In this document: positions 16,647 to 23,489 of the stretch, in pieces
How the letters are laid out: each line of letters begins with the position of its first letter
Numbering within the stretch: the first letter of the stretch is position 1
Origin: an uncultured Eubacteriales bacterium
GTDB taxonomy: Bacteria; Bacillota; Clostridia; Christensenellales; Aristaeellaceae
Reading direction: 5' to 3'
Assembly (NCBI GenBank): GCA_944349545.1
Contig: CALVNG010000011.1
Coordinates: 1-46,049, forward strand
DNA: 46,049 nt
Program-made: the position numbers and the translations under genes
The notes under the pieces: model-generated
The model's database searches: none
Told to the model about the DNA's origin: nothing
Seen by the model: only the letters and a program-made list of their open reading frames with translations

Positions 16647-17726
16647 TTACAGCAGGTGCGCGCAGTCCTTGTCAAACGAGATGGCGGCTTGCTCGCCGAC
16701 CTCAAAGACGCGCTTGTTGAGGGGGCAGCTGTCGGTGATCTTGACCAGCGTGCCATCCGTAAGGCGCACATGGTAATTCTGGTAGCTGCCCATGAAGCAG
16801 CTCAGCTCCACCGTGCAGGGCAGCAGGCCCTCCGGGGCGATCCGGATGGCCTCCGGCCGCAGCACGATTTCGCCCTCGGCGCGCGCGGCGCGGGGCGTGT
16901 CGGTTTCCACAGTCACGTCGCGGCCCTCGATGCTGACGACGCAGTCCTTCCCCTGCATGCCCTTGACGGTTCCCTTGATGAAATTGGCCTCGCCGATGAA
17001 GTCTGCCACGAACTCGTCGGTGGGATGGTAGTAGATGTCCTTGGGGCTGCCCATCTGGGCCACGACGCCCTTTTTCATAATGATGATCTCGTCGGAGATG
17101 GACATGGCCTCGGACTGGTCGTGGGTGACGTAGATGGCGGTGATGCCCAGCTTCTGCTGGATGCGGCGGATCTCCGTGCGCATGGTCACGCGCAGCTTGG
17201 CGTCCAGGTTGGACAGCGGCTCGTCAAAAAGCAGCACGCCCGGCTCCACCACCAGCGCGCGGGCCAGCGCCACGCGCTGCTGCTGGCCGCCGGAGAGCTG
17301 GTTGGTCATGCGGCTTTCCATGCCGCCCATCTCCACCAGGTCCAGCATGGTCTTAACCCGCTGCTCGATCTCGGCCTTGGGAACCTTCCTGAGCTTGAGG
17401 CCGTAGGCCACGTTGTCAAAGACATTGTAGTGCGGGAACAGCGCGTAGCTCTGGAACACCATGGCGGTGTCGCGCTTGTTGGGGGTCAGCTCGTTGATGG
17501 GCTGGCCGCCCAGGTAGATCTCGCCCTCGTCCGGGCTCTCAAAGCCGGCCACCATGCGCAGCGTCGTCGTCTTTCCGCAGCCGGAAGGGCCCAGAAGCGT
17601 CACGAAGCTGCCCGGCGCAATGTCCAGCGACACATCATGCACGGCGTAAAAATCCTTGCCGGTCTTGGGGTCCTTGTAGATCTTGGAAATGTGGTCAAGG
17701 CGAACGCCCTTGCTGTCCTTAGGCAT
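16647..17726 (-). CDS. ABC importer ATPase (FbpC/PotA-like)
   Basis: A 359-residue ATPase powering the importer in this operon. Walker A GPSGCGKTT, Q-loop VFQSYALFP, signature LSGGQQQR, Walker B LLFDEPLSNLD and switch His (VTHDQ) are all intact. A TOBE-type regulatory domain follows from about residue 240 (VLRPEAIRI). The family imports ferric iron, polyamines, phosphonates or sulfate; with a fused double permease and an AfuA-like binding protein, iron is the commonest assignment, but the substrate is not proven. It overlaps the permease gene by 8 bases and ends before a strong terminator. Confidence 0.92.
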   Translation of the reverse strand: MPKDSKGVRLDHISKIYKDPKTGKDFYAVHDVSLDIAPGSFVTLLGPSGCGKTTTLRMVAGFESPDEGEIYLGGQPINELTPNKRDTAMVFQSYALFPHYNVFDNVAYGLKLRKVPKAEIEQRVKTMLDLVEMGGMESRMTNQLSGGQQQRVALARALVVEPGVLLFDEPLSNLDAKLRVTMRTEIRRIQQKLGITAIYVTHDQSEAMSISDEIIIMKKGVVAQMGSPKDIYYHPTDEFVADFIGEANFIKGTVKGMQGKDCVVSIEGRDVTVETDTPRAARAEGEIVLRPEAIRIAPEGLLPCTVELSCFMGSYQNYHVRLTDGTLVKITDSCPLNKRVFEVGEQAAISFDKDCAHLL

Positions 17727-19437
17727 CTTCGCTGCCTCCCTTTATCTTTCTGCTGGTGCCAAAATACTTGGTCACGAGGTTCATGATCACGATGGACGCG
17801 TACACGATGGCGATCAAAATGGTCGCGTAGGCGCAGGCCACGCCGTACTTGCCCTTCTCGGCGAACTCGTTGATCTGCGTGGTGATGAGCAGGTACTGCG
17901 GCGTCACCAGCAGGATGATGGCGCTGATGGCGGTGATGGAGCGCACGAAGGTGGTGACCAGGCCGCTTAAGAAGCTGTCCTTGATCAGCGGCAGCGTCAC
18001 GGAGGTGAACACCTTGCCGCTGCCCGCGCCCAGGTCGTAGGCGCTTTCCTCGATGGATTTGTCGATCTGCCGAAGCGCCGAGATGCCGCTGCGCGTGCCT
18101 ACCGGCAGGCTGCGCACGATAAAGACGATGACCAGAATCGCGCCCGTGCCGTAGAGCCCCTGCAAAAAGCCCGTGTGGAACACGCCGTTGGCAAAGCCGC
18201 GGATGTAGCCCACGCCCAGCACCGTGCCGGGCACGGCCATGGCCAGCATGCTGGCAAACTCAATAAGGCCCTTGGTGCGGAACTTCTTTTTGACCACCAG
18301 ATAGCTGATGATCATGGACAGCAGCGCGGTGATGGGCGAGGCGATCAGGCTCAATACGAACGAATCGCGGAACGCCTTGAGGCCGCTGTACTTGAACATG
18401 TATTCAAAATGCTTGAAGGACAGCGAATAGTCGCGGCCCCAGAGGTTGAACAGCGCGCCGAAGGGGATGCTGACATACATCAGGATCACGAACGCGGAAA
18501 ACAGCGAGCACAGGATCGTCAGCGGGCGGGTCACGCTCTTGTCGGCGATGAGCATGCGCGCGCGGCTGGCCTTGCCGGTGAGGGTCGCGTAGGTGCGCTT
18601 CTCCAGATAGTACTTCTGAATCAGGAACAGGATGAGCGTCAGGCTCAAAAGCACCACGGCCATGGCGCTCGCGCCCGCCTTGTCGTAGGCGCCGGTCACC
18701 TGCAAATAGATGGTGGTGGCCAGGGTATCGAAGCTGCCGCCGATCATCATGGGGTTGGCAAAGTCGGCCACGGACTCGATGAACGTGACCAGAAACGCGT
18801 TGCCCAGGCCCGGCAGCAGCAACGGGAACGTCACCGTGGTAAAGACCTTCCAGCGGCTGGCGCCCATGTCGCGGCTGGCCTCCTCCAGCGAGGGGTCGAT
18901 GTTTTTGAGCAGGCCCTTGAGCATCATGTAGCAGACGGGGAAGAACGTCAGGATCTGCACGATGGCGATGCCGTGCAGGCCGTAGATGTTGCTGTCATAG
19001 ATGCCCAGGAGGCTTCGCGTGATGATGCCGCCGCGGCCGAAGAGCAGAATCATGCTCAGCGACAGCACAAAGGGCGGGGACACCACCGGCAGCATGCTCA
19101 CGATATTGAACATCCGGCGCACCACGCGCAGGCGGATGCTCACGTACACGTCCACATAGGCGAACAGAAGGCCCAGCGCCGTGGAGCCAAGGCCCACGAT
19201 GAAGCCCAGCTCCAGCGTGTTGGTAAACGCCGTGCGGAAGCGGCCCATGTCCAGGACGCGGCTGAATACGTCCAGCGTGAGGCGCCCCTCCGATACCACG
19301 CTGTCAATCAGCAGCATGGCCAGCGGATAGAGGATGAACAAAGCCAGGAAAATCAGCAGCACCACGATGGTGGAGACCATCACCGGGTCGCCGAAGAGCT
19401 TTTTGCGGTCCAGTCTTGCGCTCTGCGCCTTGACCAA
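17719..19437 (-). CDS. ABC importer permease, fused double domain (FbpB-like)
   Basis: A 572-residue membrane protein with about 12 helices, made of two BinF-dep-transport-type halves. Each half carries an EAA loop that contacts the ATPase: EEASRDMGASRWKVF and EESAYDLGAGSGKVF. One fused polypeptide thus supplies both channel halves, as in FbpB and AfuB. The start is TTG at 19437 with AAAGGAGG 9 bases upstream; no ATG fits the N-terminus. It lies 82 bases after the binding-protein gene, with a long hairpin in the gap. Confidence 0.92.
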   Translation of the reverse strand: MVKAQSARLDRKKLFGDPVMVSTIVVLLIFLALFILYPLAMLLIDSVVSEGRLTLDVFSRVLDMGRFRTAFTNTLELGFIVGLGSTALGLLFAYVDVYVSIRLRVVRRMFNIVSMLPVVSPPFVLSLSMILLFGRGGIITRSLLGIYDSNIYGLHGIAIVQILTFFPVCYMMLKGLLKNIDPSLEEASRDMGASRWKVFTTVTFPLLLPGLGNAFLVTFIESVADFANPMMIGGSFDTLATTIYLQVTGAYDKAGASAMAVVLLSLTLILFLIQKYYLEKRTYATLTGKASRARMLIADKSVTRPLTILCSLFSAFVILMYVSIPFGALFNLWGRDYSLSFKHFEYMFKYSGLKAFRDSFVLSLIASPITALLSMIISYLVVKKKFRTKGLIEFASMLAMAVPGTVLGVGYIRGFANGVFHTGFLQGLYGTGAILVIVFIVRSLPVGTRSGISALRQIDKSIEESAYDLGAGSGKVFTSVTLPLIKDSFLSGLVTTFVRSITAISAIILLVTPQYLLITTQINEFAEKGKYGVACAYATILIAIVYASIVIMNLVTKYFGTSRKIKGGSEDA

Positions 19438-19464
19438 GCGTACCTACCTCCTTTTCCCCAGAGA

Positions 19465-19502
19465 CGGCGAGGGAGGATGACGCAGCGTCATCCTCCCCGC
19501 CG
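19465..19502 (-). other. Intercistronic hairpin between binding protein and permease genes
   Basis: An 11-bp stem (19471-19481 with 19487-19497), extended by CGGCG/CGCCG after a single bulged A. No T run follows. Such hairpins commonly protect the upstream binding-protein mRNA from 3' decay and lower permease output. Confidence 0.7.
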
Positions 19503-19519
19503 ACACAGAATTCGTTCGG

Positions 19520-20596
19520 TTATTCGGTCTGGAAGCGGTCGTCCGCGGCGGCGCCAAGGGCGTTGAAGTAGTCCTCAACGTACTTGGAGGTGTTGTTCTT
19601 GGCGTCCTCGAAATCGTAGTCAATCACGTTTTCGGGGTCCAGGCCGAAGGCGGTGGCCTCCTCAGGCTGCTCGGCGTTGTCGATCACCAGGAACTGGAAG
19701 CTTTCGTTCTCCTTGGCGATGTTGACGCAATCCGGGCTGAGCGCGAACTCAATCCACAGCTTGGCGGCGTTGGGATGCTTGGCGCCCTTGAAGATGGCGG
19801 TGGCGCCGATCTCAAAGCTGGTGCCGCTGGCGGGGATCACCAGGCTGATGTTGTCATAGCCGTCCAGGATCTGGGTGATGCCGTCATGCAGGAAGCCGAT
19901 GCCGATGACGCACTCGCCGATGCCGACCTTCTTGGAGGGGCCGGAGCCCGACTTGGTGTACTGGGCGATGTTCTTGTCCAGCTCCACGAAGTACTCCATG
20001 GCCTCGTCATGGCCCTTCATCTGCACCATGGTGTTGATGACCAGCTTGGCGGTGCCGGCGGTGTTGGGGTTGGACAGCCAGATCAGGCCCTTGTATTCGG
20101 GCTTGAGCAGGTCGTCCCAGTCCTTGGGCTCTTCCAGGCCCAGGCGCTCCAGCTCCTCGGTGTTGCACATGAAGCCCAGAATGCCCTTGTAGATGCCGTA
20201 CCAGCAGCCGTCCTTGTCGCGGTACATGTCTCCCAGCAGGTGGCTGGCGTTCGCGGCCTCGTAGGGTTCCAGCAGGCCCTTGGCCACGGACTCGTTATAC
20301 GGGTCGGTGGTGCCGCCGAACCACACGTCGGCGCTGGGATTGCCGTTTTCCTCCTCGATCTTGGCGGCAACCTCGCCGGTGGAGAGGCGCTGACGGTTGA
20401 CGGTGATGCCGAAGAGCTCCTGGAACTTGTCGCAGGCGGCGTTGAGGTAGGCTTCCTCGCAGCTGCCGTACACGGTCAGCTCGCCCTCGGCCTTGGCGGC
20501 GTCGATGAGCGCCTGGTCATAGCCCTCGGCCGAAGCCGCGCCGCACAGGCCCATCGCCATCACAGCCACCAGAAGAAGCGCCAACAGTTTTTTCAT
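19520..20596 (-). CDS. ABC importer substrate-binding protein (AfuA/FbpA-like)
   Basis: A 358-residue secreted binding protein. A signal peptide covers residues 1-23 (KK, hydrophobic core, ASA cleavage site). A Cys at 18 is preceded by MGL, which does not fit the lipobox, so it seems to lack a lipid anchor. The mature domain begins GELTVYGSC and contains PSADVWFGG, GLLEPYE and WDDLLKPEYKG, all typical of the FbpA/AfuA family. Substrate: probably ferric iron or a small organic anion; the iron-binding tyrosine pair was not found by eye. First gene of the operon, with AAAGGA 11 bases before the ATG. Confidence 0.88.
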   Translation of the reverse strand: MKKLLALLLVAVMAMGLCGAASAEGYDQALIDAAKAEGELTVYGSCEEAYLNAACDKFQELFGITVNRQRLSTGEVAAKIEEENGNPSADVWFGGTTDPYNESVAKGLLEPYEAANASHLLGDMYRDKDGCWYGIYKGILGFMCNTEELERLGLEEPKDWDDLLKPEYKGLIWLSNPNTAGTAKLVINTMVQMKGHDEAMEYFVELDKNIAQYTKSGSGPSKKVGIGECVIGIGFLHDGITQILDGYDNISLVIPASGTSFEIGATAIFKGAKHPNAAKLWIEFALSPDCVNIAKENESFQFLVIDNAEQPEEATAFGLDPENVIDYDFEDAKNNTSKYVEDYFNALGAAADDRFQTE

Positions 20597-20676
20597 GAGA
20601 AACCACGTCCTTTCTCCAAATTTCCCCTTGGTTATCGATTTGTTTTTCCGCCTTTGCCATTCGAATTCGTGCCCTT

Positions 20677-20706
20677 ATCATAGCACCGGCAAGCCAAGAT
20701 TGTCAA
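20677..20706 (-). promoter_or_regulatory. Sigma-A promoter of the ABC importer operon
   Basis: Perfect TTGACA (20701-20706), 18-base spacer, TATGAT (20677-20682); leader of about 75 bases. A GAACGTTC palindrome (20748-20755), inside CTGAAC/GTTCAG inverted arms (20723-20757), lies about 17-50 bases upstream and could bind a regulator. Confidence 0.8.
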
Positions 20707-20774
20707 TAGTCTCACAAGCGATCTGAACAAAAGAAAGAAATTTTTCCGAACGTTCAGGTTTTTTCTCTCACTCT

Positions 20775-20802
20775 TTGCCACGGCGGCTTCCTGTGTTATA
20801 AT
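20775..20802 (+). promoter_or_regulatory. Sigma-A promoter of the beta-lactamase-fold gene
   Basis: TTGCCA (20775-20780), 16-base spacer, perfect TATAAT (20797-20802). Confidence 0.75.
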
Positions 20803-20861
20803 GGAGCAAAAGGAAAGAAAGCGCCGGGCCGGAGCAGGCCGGGCTTTGGGAGGAAACGCCT

Positions 20862-21917
20862 ATGTGGAAAGCGGTGGACGATCTGTTGGCGCGCGGTGTG
20901 ACGGAGGGCATCTTTCCCGGCTGCGCCATGGCGGCAGGGCAGGGAACGCGGGTTTTGTTCACCAGCGTGCACGGCACGCTGGCGCAGGGGGACGCGCGCG
21001 GTGTGACGCACACCACGCGCTACGACGTGGGCCTGCTGACCGAGGTGATGGCCACGGTGCCGCTCATGCTCTACGCGCTGGAGCGGGGCCTGGTCAGCCT
21101 GGACGACCGGCTGGGCCGCTGGCTGGACGATGTGCCGCAGGACAAGCGCGAGATCACGCTTCTGCACCTTTTGACCCACACCTCGGGCATGAGCGCGTCC
21201 TTCCTGCTGTCGCAGGAGGCCGAAAGCGGCCGGGATGCGCTGGGGGCGCTCATGCGCCACCCGCTGTCGGGAAGTGTGGGCGGCAAGGTGCGCGATTCCG
21301 CGATGGGCTTCATCCTGCTGGGCTTTTTGCTGGAGCGGGTGTTCGGCATGCCGCTGGACGAGGCGGTGAAGCGCTTTGTGACCGCGCCGCTGCGCATGCC
21401 CAGCACCGGTTACCTGCCCGCGGGCGACGACGTGGCTCCCGCCGGCGGGGAAAGCGAGGGAGCGGAGTGGCAGGCGGGGCAGCCGCAGGACGGCAACGCG
21501 CGCTTTCTGCATGGCGTAGCCGGGCACGCGGGCCTGTTTACAGATCTGGAGGATATTATCCGCTACGCCTCCATGCTGGCGGGCGACGGTCGCAATGAGG
21601 AGGGCGTGGTCTTTTCCTACCGCTCCATCCACCTGGCTACCACCGAGCGCACGCGCGGGCTGAACGAGGCGCGGGGGTACGGCTTCCGCATCACCAAGCG
21701 GTCGGACCCGTTTCTGGGGCACCTGTGGCCCAGCGACGGCTATGGCCTGACGGACCCGGCCAGCGGCTCGCTCATCGCGGTCAGCCCGGACGACGGCTTC
21801 TTTGTGGCCCTGCTGCTCAACGGCCACGGCACGACCGACGACCGCCGGGAGATCACGCGCATGCACAAGCTGCTGCTCAACGCGGCCTACGCGGCCTTCC
21901 AGCACGACGAGGAGTAA
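20862..21917 (+). CDS. Beta-lactamase-fold (class C/serine hydrolase-like) protein with degenerate active site
   Basis: A 351-residue protein aligned end to end with the serine beta-lactamase/esterase family (FPGCAMAAGQ, LDDRLGRWLDD, ITLLHLLTHTSGM, GHAGLFTDLEDIIRYASML). The SxxK motif, usually xASLTKV, reads VGLLTEV here: Leu58 replaces the catalytic Ser and Glu61 the Lys. The YxN position reads DSAMGFILLG, also lost. It is therefore unlikely to hydrolyse or acylate anything. No signal peptide is present, so it stays in the cytoplasm. Single gene with its own promoter, GGGAGG before the ATG, and a shared terminator. A binding or sensor role is inference. Confidence 0.88.
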   Translation: MWKAVDDLLARGVTEGIFPGCAMAAGQGTRVLFTSVHGTLAQGDARGVTHTTRYDVGLLTEVMATVPLMLYALERGLVSLDDRLGRWLDDVPQDKREITLLHLLTHTSGMSASFLLSQEAESGRDALGALMRHPLSGSVGGKVRDSAMGFILLGFLLERVFGMPLDEAVKRFVTAPLRMPSTGYLPAGDDVAPAGGESEGAEWQAGQPQDGNARFLHGVAGHAGLFTDLEDIIRYASMLAGDGRNEEGVVFSYRSIHLATTERTRGLNEARGYGFRITKRSDPFLGHLWPSDGYGLTDPASGSLIAVSPDDGFFVALLLNGHGTTDDRREITRMHKLLLNAAYAAFQHDEE

Positions 21918-21934
21918 ACGGCCCACGCGGCCAA

Positions 21935-21970
21935 AAAAAGAAGGGGCCATGGGATGCGCCCCTTCTTTTT
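21935..21970. terminator. Bidirectional terminator
   Basis: 13-bp stem AAAAAGAAGGGGC (21935-21947) with its complement (21958-21970); A and T runs on both sides serve both convergent genes. Confidence 0.92.
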
Positions 21971-21976
21971 GCGTAT

Positions 21977-22879
21977 TCAGCCGTTTCCGCCCGATTCATA
22001 ATCAAACAGCACGATTTCCCCGGTGCAGGCGTCCACGAACGCGCCGCCGCTGATATGCGTATCGCCCAGATCCACCTCCACCGCAAACTCCCACATGCGC
22101 CGGCCCGCATTGTCCTCCACCAGCCGCGCGCCCACCTCGTCAAAATCCTCCGCCGCGCCCACGGCGGCCGCCCCGGCTCCGCTGAGGCCCAGCTCCTCCT
22201 GCGCGGCGGCCCGCATGATCTCCTTGGCCTCGGCCAGGCTGATCTCCCCCGGGCCGGGTTCAACCTCGCGCACATCCATCCATACGCTGGCGTCCTCGTT
22301 CACCGGCGCGGGTGCGGGCGGCGTCTGCATGGGGCCGGAAGCCGCACTTTCCCGGGCCAGCGCCAGCGCCTCCTCCTGCCCCTCGTTCAGGGCGTAGAGC
22401 AGCTGCTCCTGCCCGTAGGCGGGGGCGGTCAGATCTTCGCCGCGCCAAAGCGCGGGGTCAAGGCCATCGTGGCTCCATGCGGCGGTCCTGCCGTCCGCCG
22501 TCTTTTCCACCGTGTACACGCCCGCACGCCCCGGATCGATGTTCGCCAGGGCGCGGAAGGTCACGCGCCAGCCGTCGTCCGTTTCCTCATGCTCCGCGTG
22601 AAACAGACCCATGGTTTCCGCTGTCAGCCCATAGGCGTCCATCACGGCCTGCCGGGCCTGGTATTTTGCCTCCGCCTCGGGCGAGCGGGTCAGGGCATAC
22701 ACCGCCAGCGCGGAAACCGCCGCCAGCGTCAGCGCAACCGCCAGAATCAGTCCGGCGGACATTCTTTTTTTCATTTTGGGTTCTCCTTTCGTCCGGGCAA
22801 GCACCGCGCTGCGGTTCCGCGGCTGCCAGCGCCGGCCGGACAGCTCGCGGTCCACGATCTCCTTCAGGCCGTCACGCAT
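21977..22879 (-). CDS. Membrane-bound ECF partner (putative anti-sigma) with PepSY-like domains
   Basis: A 300-residue single-pass protein. Residues 1-38 are a charged cytoplasmic segment (LSG, RSAVLARTKGEPKMKKR), 41-63 a helix, and the rest extracytoplasmic. Two PepSY-like stretches are visible: AKYQARQAVMDAYGL near 70-85 and ISLAEAKEIMRAAAQEELGL near 215, each followed by strands ending in GEIVLFDYE or similar. It overlaps the ECF sigma gene by 8 bases (ATGCGTGA), the usual layout for a sigma and its anti-sigma. The cytoplasmic segment resembles that of the 742-residue sensor at 25846-28074. Anti-sigma activity is inferred, not shown. Confidence 0.78.
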   Translation of the reverse strand: MRDGLKEIVDRELSGRRWQPRNRSAVLARTKGEPKMKKRMSAGLILAVALTLAAVSALAVYALTRSPEAEAKYQARQAVMDAYGLTAETMGLFHAEHEETDDGWRVTFRALANIDPGRAGVYTVEKTADGRTAAWSHDGLDPALWRGEDLTAPAYGQEQLLYALNEGQEEALALARESAASGPMQTPPAPAPVNEDASVWMDVREVEPGPGEISLAEAKEIMRAAAQEELGLSGAGAAAVGAAEDFDEVGARLVEDNAGRRMWEFAVEVDLGDTHISGGAFVDACTGEIVLFDYESGGNG

Positions 22880-23381
22880 CGTAATACCACTCCTTCAACC
22901 TGTCCCGAAGCCTCCGGTTCGCGCGCTGGAGCCGCTGCTTTACCGCGCTTTGCGATATGCGCAGCGCCTGCGCCGCCTCCGCGATGGTCATCTCCTGATA
23001 GTAGCGCAGCAGCACCGCCTCCCGCTCGCGCAGGGGGAGTGCCATCACGGCCCGGATGACCTCGCCGTCCGGGTGGGCGTCCTCCGCGCCCGCCTCCGGC
23101 AGGGCTTCCAGCGGCGTGCCGCGGTCCACATGCCGCAGCCATGCCGTTCGGTGATAATCGCGGCAGGTGTTGATGGCGATGCGCATCAGCCAGGTGCGCT
23201 CGTCACACTCGCCGCGAAACGTCTCCAGCCTGCGCCACGCCTTGATAAAGGTGTCCTGCGCTGCGTCCTGCGCCAGGGAAGCGTCATGCAGATACAGACA
23301 GCACATGCGCACCAGCGCGTCGCCGTAGCGGCGCATCAGGTCCTCCAGCCTGTCTCCGCCCGGGCCCTTGGCGGTCGTCAT
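22872..23381 (-). CDS. ECF RNA polymerase sigma factor (module 1)
   Basis: A 169-residue ECF sigma factor. Region 2 spans about 12-80 (DAAQDTFIKAWRRLETFRG, then WLMRIAINTCRDY) and region 4 about 105-160 (LPLREREAVLLRYYQEMTIAEAAQAL). It directs RNA polymerase to stress or envelope genes under control of the membrane partner encoded next. The start chosen is ATG 23381, with AAGGGGG 8 bases before; a GTG six codons upstream is possible. CGTCTAA at 23403-23409 suggests autoregulation. Close paralog of the sigma factor at 28067-28582. Confidence 0.92.
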   Translation of the reverse strand: MTTAKGPGGDRLEDLMRRYGDALVRMCCLYLHDASLAQDAAQDTFIKAWRRLETFRGECDERTWLMRIAINTCRDYHRTAWLRHVDRGTPLEALPEAGAEDAHPDGEVIRAVMALPLREREAVLLRYYQEMTIAEAAQALRISQSAVKQRLQRANRRLRDRLKEWYYDA

Positions 23382-23402
23382 GCCGCTCACCCCCTTCACC
23401 TG

Positions 23403-23409
23403 TTAGACG
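23403..23409 (-). promoter_or_regulatory. ECF-type -10 element CGTCTAA of sigma module 1
   Basis: CGTCTAA lies 21 bases upstream of the sigma ATG, giving a very short leader. The same heptamer precedes the second sigma gene at nearly the same distance. No shared -35 could be read. Confidence 0.45.
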
Positions 23410-23440
23410 AGCTTCGCCGCCCCGGCGGATAGCTCCTGCC

Positions 23441-23467
23441 AGAAAAAAGAGCCGCGTGACGCGGCCC
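23441..23467 (-). terminator. Terminator of the metal ATPase gene
   Basis: Short stem GCCGCG/CGCGGC (23451-23456, 23460-23465) followed on the minus strand by CTCTTTTTT. Confidence 0.7.
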
Positions 23468-23489
23468 TCCCGAAAGGCATTTGCGGGGA

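Noticed and set aside
20748-20755. GAACGTTC considered as a LexA box
   Set aside because: The Bacillota SOS box has four bases between CGAAC and GTTCG; here the half sites are fused.
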